Below, piece by piece: positions 43,106-52,402 of a stretch of 64,000 nt of DNA. Numbering within the stretch: the stretch's first letter is position 1; every line of letters begins with the position of its first letter. The DNA is from Loktanella sp. PT4BL (GTDB lineage: Bacteria > Pseudomonadota > Alphaproteobacteria > Rhodobacterales > Rhodobacteraceae). A model generated the notes under the pieces. That model saw only the letters and a program-made list of their open reading frames with translations. It was not told the origin of the DNA and searched no databases. Where the stretch lies: positions 950,272 to 1,014,271 of the forward strand of contig NZ_QJJL01000001.1 of assembly GCF_003201935.1 (NCBI RefSeq). Direction: 5' to 3'. A program made the position numbers and the translations under genes.

Positions 43106-44380
43106 ATGGATGAGATCTTCAAACCGTCCAGACGCACATTTTTGCGTGGAAGTGCTGCGATTGCGGCTGGGACTGTCGCAGGTCAGGCAGTGGCTCAGGA
43201 TGGCCCCGACCCTAAAATCACGGAATTGCAGGACTGGGCGTCCTATACAGGTGTCGGCGTTGACGAAACGCCCTACGGCCTGCCGATCAGCTTTGAAAGC
43301 GATGTGGTGCGGCGGAATGTAGAGTGGCTGACCGCGTCACCGATTTCCTCGATCAACTTTACGCCGATCCATGCATTGGACGGGACAATCACGCCGCAAG
43401 GTTGCGCGTTCGAGCGCCACCACTCGGGCGCGATCGAGCTGTCCAAGGACGACTACCGCCTGATGATCAACGGTCTGGTCGACCGACCCCTGATTTTCAC
43501 CTACGCCGATCTTGAGCGTCTGCCGCGTGAAAACCACGTCTATTTCTGCGAATGTGCCGCGAACACCGGTATGGAATGGGCGGGCGCGCAGTTGAACGGT
43601 GCCCAGTTCACCCACGGTATGATCCATAACATGGAATACACCGGCGTGCCGCTGCGGACCTTGCTGCGTGAAGCGGGCCTCGATGCGGCTGGTGATCTGG
43701 CAGATAAATGGGTCTATGTTGAAGGCGCTGATGCCTCATCCAATGGCCGTTCGATCCCGATGGAAAAGGCGCTGGATGACGTGCTGGTAGCGTTCAAGGC
43801 CAATGGCGAAGCACTGCGCATGGAGCATGGTTATCCTGTGCGCTTGGTCGTTCCCGGTTGGGAAGGCAATATGTGGGTCAAATGGCTGCGCCGCGTGCAG
43901 GTGACGGACATGGCCGTCGGCAGCCGCGAGGAAACATCCAAATATACCGATGTCTACGAGAACGGCATCGCCCGCAAATGGACGTGGGTCATGGATGCGA
44001 AATCCGTCATCACCTCACCCAGCCCGCAAATGCCGATCACGCACGGGCAGGGCCCGCTTGTGATCTCTGGTCTGGCGTGGTCCGGCCATGGGCAGATCAC
44101 CCGTGTTGATGTCTCCAAGGACGGTGGCATCACGTGGGAAACAGCACGGCTTGGCAAGCAGGGCGATACCAAAGCCTTGACCCGTTTCTATCTGGACACC
44201 GACTGGGACGGCAGCCCGATGCTCTTGCAATCGCGTGCCATCGACGAGACCGGCTATGTCCAGCCGACAAAAGACCAGTTGCGCGAAAAGCGTGGCGAGA
44301 ACGCGGTCTATCACAACAACTGTATTCAAACCTGGTTTGTTAACGAAGAAGGGGTCGCCGAGAATGTCGAAGTCTCTTAA
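43106..44380 (+). CDS. soxC: SoxC, molybdopterin sulfane dehydrogenase subunit
   Basis: The 424-aa protein has a Tat signal (SRRTFLRGSAAIAAGTVAGQ), a sulfite-oxidase-type molybdopterin domain with the Mo-ligand Cys in HVYFCECAANTG, a MGYPVRLVVPGWEGN-type segment, and a C-terminal immunoglobulin-like domain. With SoxD it oxidises SoxY-bound sulfane sulfur, yielding six electrons. Its 3' end overlaps soxD by 17 bp. Confidence 0.96.
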   Translation: MDEIFKPSRRTFLRGSAAIAAGTVAGQAVAQDGPDPKITELQDWASYTGVGVDETPYGLPISFESDVVRRNVEWLTASPISSINFTPIHALDGTITPQGCAFERHHSGAIELSKDDYRLMINGLVDRPLIFTYADLERLPRENHVYFCECAANTGMEWAGAQLNGAQFTHGMIHNMEYTGVPLRTLLREAGLDAAGDLADKWVYVEGADASSNGRSIPMEKALDDVLVAFKANGEALRMEHGYPVRLVVPGWEGNMWVKWLRRVQVTDMAVGSREETSKYTDVYENGIARKWTWVMDAKSVITSPSPQMPITHGQGPLVISGLAWSGHGQITRVDVSKDGGITWETARLGKQGDTKALTRFYLDTDWDGSPMLLQSRAIDETGYVQPTKDQLREKRGENAVYHNNCIQTWFVNEEGVAENVEVS

Positions 44381-45602
44381 TCTTTTCGTCCCCGCGATTG
44401 GTGGCACCGCGCTGTTGCTGGGGCTTGCCTATGGCATTTCCTCGCGTGAATACGGGGCTGCGACGATCGACTCGCTCGAAGCACGGGTGCAGCAGATCGA
44501 GGCAAACGCCGCACAAGCAACCGCCGAAGCGCAGGCTGCAGCCGCGGAAGCGGCGCGCCTGCTGCAAGAGCGTGAAGAACTTGCGGCTCTGGCCGCTGTC
44601 AGCGGCGCAAGCCTGACCGCACCGGCGCCCGTGATCGAAGGCACCTACGGTTTGGGCCGTGTGGCCTTTGATGAAGAAATTGCCGCATGGGATGTCGATG
44701 TCCTGCCAGACGGGCGGGGCCTGCCGGAAGGCCGTGGTGATGTCTTTACCGGAGAAGAGGTCTTTGTTGACAAATGTGCCTCTTGTCACGGTGATTTTGC
44801 GGAAGGTGTTGGCAACTGGCCTGTGCTTGCCGGTGGTTTTGACACATTGGCAAATCGGGATCCGGTGAAGACTGTGGGGTCCTACTGGCCCTATCTTTCG
44901 ACCGCATGGGACTACATCAACCGGTCAATGCCTTTTGGTGAAGCGGGTACGCTGACGCCGGATGAGACCTACGCGATCGTGGCGTATCTTTTGTATTCCA
45001 ACAACATGGTTGATGACGATTTCGAGCTGAGCCATGAGAACTTCACGGAAGTCGAGATGTACAACGCCGACGGCTTTGTCGTCGATGACCGGCCTGAGCT
45101 TGAGTATGCCGAATGGCGCACGGAACCTTGCATGGAAAACTGCAAGGAGAGCGTCGAGATCACGATGCGAGCGACGTTCCTTGATGTTACCCCGGACGAA
45201 GAAGTGGAAGCCGCAGTCAGCGCGCCCGCACCTGAGGCCACTCCGGCGGTTGCTGTTGCCGAAGATGCGGGCGGGATTGATCCGGCCCTGATCGCCGCCG
45301 GTGAAGGTGCATTCCGCCAGTGCCAGACCTGCCATCAGGTTGGCGACGGCGCGCGCAACCGCACGGGTCCTGTCTTGAATGGCATGATCGGGCAGACAAT
45401 CGGGTCCGTTGACGGGTTCCGCTACTCGGGTGTCTTCGAACAGGCAAATGCCGCCGGAGAGGTGTGGACTGCGGAAAGCCTTGCCGCGTTCCTCACGGAT
45501 CCACGCGGTACAATGGCCGGCACAAAGATGGCGTTCCGCGGCGTCGGGGACGAAGCCGAGGTTGCGGCACTGATCGCCTATTTGCAGAGCTTTGCGGACT
45601 AA
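44364..45602 (+). CDS. soxD: SoxD, diheme cytochrome c subunit of sulfane dehydrogenase
   Basis: ATG 44364, inside the soxC tail, gives 412 aa. It has a hydrophobic N-terminus (LFVPAIGGTALLLGLAYGIS), an Ala/Glu-rich coiled coil (about 33-80), heme site CASCH (138-142), an acidic Pro/Ala linker and a second heme site CQTCH (320-324). It carries electrons from SoxC. Whether the N-terminus is cleaved or anchors SoxCD in the membrane is not clear. Confidence 0.94.
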   Translation: MSKSLNLFVPAIGGTALLLGLAYGISSREYGAATIDSLEARVQQIEANAAQATAEAQAAAAEAARLLQEREELAALAAVSGASLTAPAPVIEGTYGLGRVAFDEEIAAWDVDVLPDGRGLPEGRGDVFTGEEVFVDKCASCHGDFAEGVGNWPVLAGGFDTLANRDPVKTVGSYWPYLSTAWDYINRSMPFGEAGTLTPDETYAIVAYLLYSNNMVDDDFELSHENFTEVEMYNADGFVVDDRPELEYAEWRTEPCMENCKESVEITMRATFLDVTPDEEVEAAVSAPAPEATPAVAVAEDAGGIDPALIAAGEGAFRQCQTCHQVGDGARNRTGPVLNGMIGQTIGSVDGFRYSGVFEQANAAGEVWTAESLAAFLTDPRGTMAGTKMAFRGVGDEAEVAALIAYLQSFAD

Positions 45603-46297
45603 TGCGTCGCCACCTTCTGCTACTTGCCTTTATGGGCGCCGCCAGCCACGGCTTTGCCGAAGTTGGCGGTGATCCCGAACGGGGCGAAGAACTCTTTCGC
45701 CAATGCAGCAGTTGCCATCAGGTCGGGCAGGGGGCTGTTGACCGGATTGGTCCCCAACTGAACCATATCTTTGACCGTGCCGCGGGCGAGGCCGAGGGCT
45801 TCCGGTATTCGGCGGGATTTGAACGTGCCGCCGCAGGCGGGCTGGTCTGGACCTATGATACGCTCGATAGTTTCATCGAGAACCCCCGGGTGCTGGTGTC
45901 CAACACACGGATGAGCTTTCGCGGTATCGCTGAACAGCAGGACCGTGATGATCTGTTGGCCTATCTGCGGTTGTTCTCATCCAGCCCCGCAAACATTCCA
46001 GAGGCCGCACCGACAGCGGCCGCAGTGGATCACGCGGTTGCCCCCGAGGTTCTCGCGATTGTCGGAGATCCGGCATATGGCGAATACCTGTCCGGCGAAT
46101 GCACGGCCTGCCATCAGGCGAGCGGTGCGGCGACCGGTATTCCATCCATTACAAACTGGCCGACCGAGGACTTTGTTGTCGCGATGCATGCCTACAAGGA
46201 AGGCGTGCGCGCCCATCCTGTCATGCAGATGATGGCGGGCCGGTTATCTAACGAAGAGATTGCGGCCCTTGCGGCCTATTTCGAAAGCATCCGGTAA
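45602..46297 (+). CDS. soxE: SoxE, diheme cytochrome c
   Basis: The start overlaps the soxD stop by one base. The 231-aa protein has a signal peptide and two class I heme motifs, CSSCH (35-39) and CTACH (167-171), joined by a Pro/Ala linker. It is the cytochrome partner of SoxF, resembling flavocytochrome c sulfide dehydrogenase. The first domain (VGQGAVDRIGPQLNHIFDRA) is similar to that of SoxD, suggesting duplication. Confidence 0.9.
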   Translation: MRRHLLLLAFMGAASHGFAEVGGDPERGEELFRQCSSCHQVGQGAVDRIGPQLNHIFDRAAGEAEGFRYSAGFERAAAGGLVWTYDTLDSFIENPRVLVSNTRMSFRGIAEQQDRDDLLAYLRLFSSSPANIPEAAPTAAAVDHAVAPEVLAIVGDPAYGEYLSGECTACHQASGAATGIPSITNWPTEDFVVAMHAYKEGVRAHPVMQMMAGRLSNEEIAALAAYFESIR

Positions 46298-46322
46298 GGA
46301 TGCATCATTGGGAGGAAAGACA

Positions 46323-47585
46323 ATGAAATTTGATAGAAGGACGTTTATTGGATCAGCGGCTGCGACAACGGGATTGCTGGCCGCACCGATGGTGCGCGCA
46401 CAGGGTAAACCCCGCGTTGTCGTGATTGGCGGCGGTGCGGGCGGTGCGACCGCGGCACGCTATCTGGCCAAGGACAGTCAGGGCGCGCTTGACGTCACAC
46501 TGGTCGAACCGACACGCACCTATTACACCTGTTTCTTTTCCAACCTCTACTTGGGTGGTTTCCGCGACATGGGCTCGCTTGGCCATAGCTATGGCACGCT
46601 GGCCTCTGATTACGGCATCAACGTCATTCACGACTGGGCCGTCGGAGTGGACCGTGACGCCAAGACTGTCACCCTCGCTGGTGGTAGCAGTCTGCCGTAC
46701 GACCGTCTGATCCTGTCACCCGGCATTGATTTCGTGGACGGTGCCGTCGAGGGCTGGGATGTGTCTGCGCAAAACGCGATGCCACATGCCTATAAGGGTG
46801 GTTCGCAAACCGAACTGCTCAAGGCGCAGATCATGGCAATGCCGCAGGGCGGTACCTTTGCAATGGTCGCACCGCCAAACCCTTACCGCTGCCCGCCCGG
46901 CCCCTATGAGCGGATCTCGATGGTGGCGCACGCGCTCAAAGAAGTAAACCCGACGGCCAAAATCCTGATTGCCGACCCGAAAGAGAGTTTCTCCAAACAA
47001 GGCTTGTTCGAGGAAGGCTGGAACCGGCACTATGCCGGCATGGTCGAGCGGATCGGGCCGGACTTTGGCGGGGCGAATGTGTCGGTTGATCCGCAGGCGA
47101 TGACCCTGACGATTGATGGTGACGTCAATGACGTTGATGTCTGCAACGTGATCCCCGCGATGAAAGCGGGCCGGATTGCCGAAATCGCAGGTATCACCGA
47201 TGGCAACTGGGCACCGGTCAATGCTGCCGATATGTCTTCTAAGATGGACCCGAACATTCATGTCTTGGGTGATGCTGCCGCACAGGGCGATATGCCGAAA
47301 TCCGGCTTCTCGGCCAACAGCCAGGCCAAGGTCTGCGCCAATGCGGTGCGCGGCGCTTTGACCGGATCAACCGTGTTTCCGGCCCGTTTTGCAAACACCT
47401 GCTGGTCTTTGATTGATACCAATGACGGCGTGAAGGTTGGTGCGACATATGAAGCAACCGACGAAAAGATCGCGAAGGTCGACGGCTTTGTCAGCGCAAC
47501 CGGCGAAAGCGATGAACTGCGTGCGGCCACCTATCAGGAATCGATCGGCTGGTACGACGGGATCGTCGCCGACATGTTCGGATAA
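46323..47585 (+). CDS. soxF: SoxF, FAD-dependent sulfide dehydrogenase subunit (FCSD type)
   Basis: The 420-aa protein has a Tat signal (FDRRTFIGSAAATTG), the FAD-binding GGGAGGATAARYL and a redox-active Cys pair of FCSD type: Cys189 (NPYRCPPGPYER) and Cys359 (FANTCWSLID). VLGDAAAQGDMPKSG completes the FAD site. It oxidises sulfide, or aids SoxYZ activation, passing electrons to SoxE. GGGAGGAAA precedes the start. Confidence 0.95.
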   Translation: MKFDRRTFIGSAAATTGLLAAPMVRAQGKPRVVVIGGGAGGATAARYLAKDSQGALDVTLVEPTRTYYTCFFSNLYLGGFRDMGSLGHSYGTLASDYGINVIHDWAVGVDRDAKTVTLAGGSSLPYDRLILSPGIDFVDGAVEGWDVSAQNAMPHAYKGGSQTELLKAQIMAMPQGGTFAMVAPPNPYRCPPGPYERISMVAHALKEVNPTAKILIADPKESFSKQGLFEEGWNRHYAGMVERIGPDFGGANVSVDPQAMTLTIDGDVNDVDVCNVIPAMKAGRIAEIAGITDGNWAPVNAADMSSKMDPNIHVLGDAAAQGDMPKSGFSANSQAKVCANAVRGALTGSTVFPARFANTCWSLIDTNDGVKVGATYEATDEKIAKVDGFVSATGESDELRAATYQESIGWYDGIVADMFG

Positions 47586-47593
47586 TCACCTGT

Positions 47594-47619
47594 CGGGCCT
47601 TGATGTATGTCAGGGCCCG
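47594..47619 (+). other. Strong stem-loop between soxF and the DUF302 gene
   Basis: CGGGCCTTGA pairs over all ten positions (one T-G) with TCAGGGCCCG, loop TGTATG. There is no T run after it, so it may be an mRNA-processing or stability element rather than a terminator. Confidence 0.55.
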
Positions 47620-47660
47620 CCAAAACGACACTGCTAGGCTGGGGACATGGAGGACGTATG

Positions 47661-48092
47661 ATGAAAAATAGACTTATCGGCGCATTTTTGATCCTTGCCG
47701 CGACACAAGTTGCCGCACAGGACGCGGTCACTTACCCTTTCAATGGAAGCTTTGATGATGCGACTTTTGCAGTCGAGAACGCCATCATCGGCAAAGGCCT
47801 TGTGATTGATTACGTCAGTCACACCGGCGAAATGCTGGCACGGACAGCCGAGGATGTCGGCAGTGACAAGATGCTCTTTGAGGGGGCGGATATCTTCTTG
47901 TTCTGCTCTGCCCAACTCTCGCGCGAGGTGATGGAAGCGGACCCGATGAATATCGCGCATTGCCCCTATGGCATCTTTGTCGCGGCACTGGAGGGCGAAG
48001 TCCTCGTGGGGCATCGCACCTACCCTGAAGGTGAAATGCAAAAGGTGCAGGTGCTCTTGGATGAGATCGTACAGGAAGCGGTAGGCGGATAA
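47661..48092 (+). CDS. DUF302 domain protein, secreted
   Basis: ATG 47661 is 7 nt after GGAGG (the adjacent ATG 47658 is also possible). The 143-aa protein has a signal peptide ([16 protein letters not shown]) and a DUF302-like core: [33 protein letters not shown] and [11 protein letters not shown]. Two Cys lie in the mature part (FLFCSAQ, AHCPYG). DUF302 proteins are small periplasmic alpha/beta proteins of unknown role, often near sulfur genes. It may work with Sox. Confidence 0.75.
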   Translation: MKNRLIGAFLILAATQVAAQDAVTYPFNGSFDDATFAVENAIIGKGLVIDYVSHTGEMLARTAEDVGSDKMLFEGADIFLFCSAQLSREVMEADPMNIAHCPYGIFVAALEGEVLVGHRTYPEGEMQKVQVLLDEIVQEAVGG

Positions 48093-48100
48093 GGATAAAG

Positions 48101-49321
48101 ATGAATTACGACGGATATTTCGCGACCGCACTTGCGCAACTGCAAGATGAGGGCAACTACCGTGTTTTTGCGGATCTTGAACGCCATTGCGGGAAATTTC
48201 CGCAGGCAACCAACCACGGTGCGCAGACCCGCGATGTGACGATCTGGTGCTCGAATGACTATCTGGGCATGGGGCAGCACCCTGATGTGCTGTCCGCCAT
48301 GCATGAGGCGTTGGATACGGTTGGTGCAGGGGCAGGCGGGACGCGGAATATCTCAGGCACGACACATAACCATGTATTGCTGGAGGCCGAACTGGCCGAT
48401 CTGCACAACAAGGAAGCAGCCCTGCTCTTTACCAGCGGATATGTGTCCAACTGGGCGGCACTTGGCACGCTGGCTGCGAAAATTCCCGATTGTCTGGTGC
48501 TGTCGGATGCGCTCAACCATGCCAGCATGATTGAAGGTATCCGTCACTCGAAGGCAGAGCGCCAGATTTGGCGGCACAATGATCTGGAGCACCTTGAGCA
48601 ATTGCTCGCCGCCCAGCCGCTTGAGCGGGCGAAACTGATCGCCTTTGAAAGCGTCTATTCGATGGATGGCGATATCGCACCCATCGCCGAGATTTGTGAT
48701 CTGGCCGAGAAATACAACGCAATGACCTATCTTGATGAGGTCCATGCCGTGGGCCTCTATGGCCCGCGCGGTGGCGGGATCGCCGAACGTGAGGGTCTGA
48801 TGGACCGTATCACGGTCATTGAGGGAACGCTGGGCAAAGCCTTTGGTGTGATGGGCGGCTACATCGCGGCCTCGGCTGATCTGTGCGACTTTGTCCGCTC
48901 TTTTGCCAGCGGGTTCATCTTTACCACAGCCCTTCCGCCTGCTGTTGCCGCGGGTGCCGCAGCCTCGATCCGGCATCTGAAATCCAGTGCTGCGGAACGT
49001 GCGGCCCAAAAGGAGAAAGTCGCCGAAGTCCGCGCGCGGCTCGATGCGATTGGCATTCCGCATATCGACAACCCCAGCCACATCATTCCGGTGATGGTAG
49101 GCGATCCGGTGAAATGCAAATACCTGTCCGATATTCTGATGCGCGATTATGGCATCTACATCCAGCCGATCAATTATCCGACCGTGCCCAAAGGGACCGA
49201 GCGTTTGCGGATCACCCCGTCACCGGTGCATTCGGACGCTGATATTGACCACCTCGTCGGTGCATTGGAAACCCTTTGGACCCAATGCCAGCTTGCACGC
49301 CTGCCAATGGCCGCGCAGTAG
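48101..49321 (+). CDS. hemA: 5-Aminolevulinate synthase
   Basis: The 406-aa protein is close to Rhodobacter HemA. Matching segments include [70 protein letters not shown] and [17 protein letters not shown] with the PLP-binding Lys. It condenses glycine with succinyl-CoA to 5-aminolevulinate, the first step of heme synthesis in alphaproteobacteria. It is 9 bp after the DUF302 gene, inside the sox block. The genome probably has another hemA elsewhere; that is inference. Confidence 0.93.
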   Translation: MNYDGYFATALAQLQDEGNYRVFADLERHCGKFPQATNHGAQTRDVTIWCSNDYLGMGQHPDVLSAMHEALDTVGAGAGGTRNISGTTHNHVLLEAELADLHNKEAALLFTSGYVSNWAALGTLAAKIPDCLVLSDALNHASMIEGIRHSKAERQIWRHNDLEHLEQLLAAQPLERAKLIAFESVYSMDGDIAPIAEICDLAEKYNAMTYLDEVHAVGLYGPRGGGIAEREGLMDRITVIEGTLGKAFGVMGGYIAASADLCDFVRSFASGFIFTTALPPAVAAGAAASIRHLKSSAAERAAQKEKVAEVRARLDAIGIPHIDNPSHIIPVMVGDPVKCKYLSDILMRDYGIYIQPINYPTVPKGTERLRITPSPVHSDADIDHLVGALETLWTQCQLARLPMAAQ

Positions 49322-49323
49322 GT

Positions 49324-49337
49324 TTGACTTGCATCAA
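49324..49337. promoter_or_regulatory. FNR-type box upstream of the second YeeE/YedE gene
   Basis: TTGACTTGCATCAA fits TTGAC-N4-ATCAA, three bases after the hemA stop and 53 bp before the next start. Confidence 0.55.
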
Positions 49338-49390
49338 AGCGCCCCGCGCCCTGCGTTGGTACAGCCAAGATATATGGACGGGGCCAAGGT

Positions 49391-50449
49391 ATGCTTGAAA
49401 ATCTGATCGAAACTTACGGTGAAGGGGCCATCCTGATGGCCTTGGGCGGCTTGGTGGGGGTGCTGTTTGGTGCCACAGCACAGCATTCGCGGTTTTGCCT
49501 GCGCGCGGCCACGGTTGAAGTGGCCGAAGGCAAACTGGGCCCGCGGCTTTCCATCTGGCTGATTGCGTTTTCTGCCGGAGTTTTGGTGGTCCAGACCCTG
49601 ATTGTACTTGGCTGGCTTGATGTGTCGCAAAGCCGTCAACTGGCCACGACAGGCAGCATGTCAGGTGCCATCATCGGCGGGCTGATGTTTGGCGTCGGCA
49701 TGATCCTAGCGCGCGGCTGCGCCAGCCGGTTGCTGGTGTTGTCGGCCACGGGAAACCTGCGGGCCATTGTGACCGGACTGGTGCTGACGCTGGTGGCGCA
49801 ATCCGCGCTGCGCGGCGCGCTGGCACCCGCGCGGGAACAGCTTGCATCGCTTTGGGTGGTGCCGGGCGGGGCGACGCGCAGTCTGCTTTGGCAGACAGGT
49901 TTGACGTCATCACTGGCAGCATTGATCGCTGCGGCGGCTTTGGGTGCGGCGCTGGTGCTCAGCCACCGCCAGAATGTGAAAACCAGTCATGCAGTAGCCG
50001 CTGTCGGCGTCGGGCTTGCGGTGGCACTGGGGTGGCTTGGCACCTATGCGGTTGCGATGAATTCATTCGAGGTGGTGGCCATCTCCTCGGTCACGTTTAC
50101 GGGGCCCTCGACAGATACACTTATGGGATTGGTAAACAGTACCGAACTGCCGCTTGGCTTTGGTATCGGGCTTGTGCCGGGTGTTTTTGTCGGCGCGGGG
50201 GCCATGGCTTTGGCCACGAAAGAGGCACGTATCCAGCGCTTTGGTCCTGATAGCCCGATGGAGGTCTATCTGGTCGGCGCCGCCCTGATGGGGTTTGGCA
50301 GTATGCTGGCGGGCGGCTGTGCTGTTGGTGCAGGCATGTCTGGCGGGGCCATTTTCGCGCTGACAGCCTGGGTTGCGGTGGGGGCCATGTGGGTGGGGGC
50401 GATGGTCACACAGCGCGTGCTGCACCGCCCCTCACTGGTGATCGCCTGA
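49391..50449 (+). CDS. YeeE/YedE family sulfur-compound transporter (SoxT-like)
   Basis: The 352-aa protein has about nine membrane helices and the conserved cysteines HSRFCLRAA, ARGCASRLLV and AGGCAVGAGMSGG. Same family as the protein at 35711-36766 but a different Cys context, so the two are not recent duplicates. Function as a thiosulfate or sulfite transporter is inferred from family and location. It has its own FNR-type box and is followed, 2 bp past the stop, by a convergent metallohydrolase gene. Confidence 0.82.
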   Translation: MLENLIETYGEGAILMALGGLVGVLFGATAQHSRFCLRAATVEVAEGKLGPRLSIWLIAFSAGVLVVQTLIVLGWLDVSQSRQLATTGSMSGAIIGGLMFGVGMILARGCASRLLVLSATGNLRAIVTGLVLTLVAQSALRGALAPAREQLASLWVVPGGATRSLLWQTGLTSSLAALIAAAALGAALVLSHRQNVKTSHAVAAVGVGLAVALGWLGTYAVAMNSFEVVAISSVTFTGPSTDTLMGLVNSTELPLGFGIGLVPGVFVGAGAMALATKEARIQRFGPDSPMEVYLVGAALMGFGSMLAGGCAVGAGMSGGAIFALTAWVAVGAMWVGAMVTQRVLHRPSLVIA

Positions 50450-50450
50450 T

Positions 50451-51398
50451 CTACTCGAATTCCATCTGCTCATAGACGCGTCCGGCATTCTTGGTCGCCA
50501 GTTCCTCGAATGTGTCCAGATGGGCATAGGGCGATTGATCGACATAGTAAGCCTCGGCAAGCCCGCCACCAGCCTCAAGATGTTCGGCAATCTTGCCGCG
50601 CAGATATTCCAGATAGCCTTTGGTATAAAGGCGCACCTGATCCATGTTGGTCGGATGCCCGTGCCCGGGGATCACATAGGTCGCATTCAGGGGCTCGAAC
50701 GCGGTGTCCCATGTGTCCAGCCAGTCCAGCGTATTTGTGTCGTCAAAGAGCGGCAGCATCCGTTCGTGGAAGGCGATGTCGCCTGCGATCACAAGCTCTT
50801 GGTTCGGGAGCCAGACGACAACATCCCCTGCGCTGTGTGAAGGCCCAAGATAGCGCACTTCCATGCGGAAATCGCCAAGTTCGACGATATATTCATCGCT
50901 GAAGGTTTCGGTCGGACCTTGCAGATAAGTGCCTTCGGCCTTGTCCTTGTTCAGGGCTTGCATGGCTTCGAGAATCTGAAAGCCGCGGTCTTCGAATTCG
51001 GCAGCGGCGTCCTCATGGGCAATGATCGGCACGCCCTGTTCGGCCCAATAGGAATTGCCCAGCATCGCATGGCCCTGGCCGTTTTCATTGACCACCAGAA
51101 CCACAGGCTCATCTGTGCGCGCCTTGATTTCGTCATGCAAGGCCGCAGCCAGCACATAGGCGCCGCCGCCGTTGATCACGACGACACCTTCGCCTGTGAC
51201 AATAAAGCTGAGGTTGTTGTTGTGGCCGCTGTTTTCGTATGTTGGCGGTGCGGTGGCCCCGATGGCGCTGAAGACACCGGGGATAAATTCAACCGGTGCG
51301 CTGTAGAGAGCGGAACCGGGATACTGGTCCGCAATGTTTTCGTTGGCCTGCACGGTTGTCGCAAGAACGGCCATTACTGGAAGAACGTAACGGATCAT
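50451..51398 (-). CDS. soxH: Metallo-beta-lactamase-fold protein, SoxH-like, with altered metal site
   Basis: The 315-aa protein has a signal peptide (MIRYVLPVMAVLATTVQA) and an MBL fold: VVVINGGGAYVLAAALHDEI, VVLVVNENGQGHAMLGNSYW, LGPSHSAGDVVVWLP, LVIAGDIAFHERML and YVIPGHGHPT. The usual HxHxDH is replaced by N104-E-N106-G-Q108-G-H110, while His188, Asp207 and His246 remain. Paracoccus soxH encodes a periplasmic MBL-type metalloprotein of unknown reaction. It overlaps the next gene by 4 bp. Confidence 0.78.
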   Translation of the reverse strand: MIRYVLPVMAVLATTVQANENIADQYPGSALYSAPVEFIPGVFSAIGATAPPTYENSGHNNNLSFIVTGEGVVVINGGGAYVLAAALHDEIKARTDEPVVLVVNENGQGHAMLGNSYWAEQGVPIIAHEDAAAEFEDRGFQILEAMQALNKDKAEGTYLQGPTETFSDEYIVELGDFRMEVRYLGPSHSAGDVVVWLPNQELVIAGDIAFHERMLPLFDDTNTLDWLDTWDTAFEPLNATYVIPGHGHPTNMDQVRLYTKGYLEYLRGKIAEHLEAGGGLAEAYYVDQSPYAHLDTFEELATKNAGRVYEQMEFE

Positions 51399-52315
51399 GT
51401 CTCTTCACCGACAAAGACAAAGCCGTCGCCGCGCCGTTCCGCTCGGCCCAAACCGCCACCCGGCAGGTGGAAGCCGATCAGGCGCATTTGCGATGTGCTG
51501 AGCTGGTCAAGCAAGCCAAGGCGCGTCTGGACGCCCAGTTCAGGATCCTGATCCGACCCCGAAAGCCACGCCGGTTTCTCGAAGGCGATATGATGGTTCA
51601 CGATGCTATCGCCAAGGATCATGATGCTTTCACTGCCCATCTGCACCTCGAACGCCATATGACCGGGGGTGTGGCCCGGGGTCATGCGCGACAGAACGCC
51701 GGGCAGGATTTCCTGATCATCCTCAAAGAGGTTGATCTGCTCGGCCAGCAGCTCAAGGCGGCTTTGGGCCCCTACAGCAAAGGTAACACGGCCCTCGTCG
51801 ATGGTTGAGACAGTGTCGGGATCGGTCCAGTAATCCCATTCGGCGCGGCCCATGTGATAGGTCGCATCAGGGAACATCAGATCGCCGAAATCATCGCGCA
51901 CGCCCCAAAGATGGTCGGGGTGGGCATGGGTAAAGACCACATCGGTGACATCGAAAATATCAACGCCCAAGGTATCGAAGGCATCCAGCAACTTACCGGC
52001 GCTGGGCATGAATTCCTGCCCAGCACCCACATCAAACAGGATCGTGCGGTCACCGCTGCGCAAGAGTGTGACGTTGCAATCAGGTGTCATGCTGTCGCCT
52101 GTGATGCCGTAGCGCGCGAGCAGCTCATCGGCACCTTCTGGCGGTGTACCCCCGAAAGCAAAGCTCTTGGGCAAAACAAGATTGCCGTCGCTGAGCGTGT
52201 TCAGCGTGCGGTCATCCGCCTGCAATGTTGTTTGTGCCCAAACGGGCTGTGTCAAAGCAGCCGACAAGGTTGCACTTGCCCCGCCTTGGATGACTTTTCT
52301 GCGTGTCAGTTTCAT
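51395..52315 (-). CDS. soxG: Metallo-beta-lactamase-fold hydrolase, SoxG-like
   Basis: The 306-aa protein has a Tat-like signal (LTRRKVIQGGASATLSAAL) and an intact HxHxDH motif (FTHAHPDHLWG, His130-His135), with MTPGHTPGHMAFEV and ILGDSIVN completing the dinuclear site. It resembles lactonase-type MBL proteins and soxG of Paracoccus. Reaction unknown. It is transcribed first in a two-gene minus-strand operon, with a SqrR-type operator just upstream of the start (52327-52346). Confidence 0.8.
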   Translation of the reverse strand: MKLTRRKVIQGGASATLSAALTQPVWAQTTLQADDRTLNTLSDGNLVLPKSFAFGGTPPEGADELLARYGITGDSMTPDCNVTLLRSGDRTILFDVGAGQEFMPSAGKLLDAFDTLGVDIFDVTDVVFTHAHPDHLWGVRDDFGDLMFPDATYHMGRAEWDYWTDPDTVSTIDEGRVTFAVGAQSRLELLAEQINLFEDDQEILPGVLSRMTPGHTPGHMAFEVQMGSESIMILGDSIVNHHIAFEKPAWLSGSDQDPELGVQTRLGLLDQLSTSQMRLIGFHLPGGGLGRAERRGDGFVFVGEET

Positions 52316-52326
52316 GGCTCACCTAC

Positions 52327-52346
52327 ATATTCGTATATTTGAATGG
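52327..52346. promoter_or_regulatory. SqrR/BigR-type operator upstream of soxG-soxH
   Basis: ATATTC-GTATATTT-GAATGG matches ATTC-N8-GAAT in the core. It lies 12 bp from the soxG start, so bound repressor would block the promoter/start region. Confidence 0.62.
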
Positions 52347-52402
52347 TAGGGCATGAGGGACGTGATTGAAATATTTTTCTTGCGCGTGGCGTGACTACAA
52401 TA

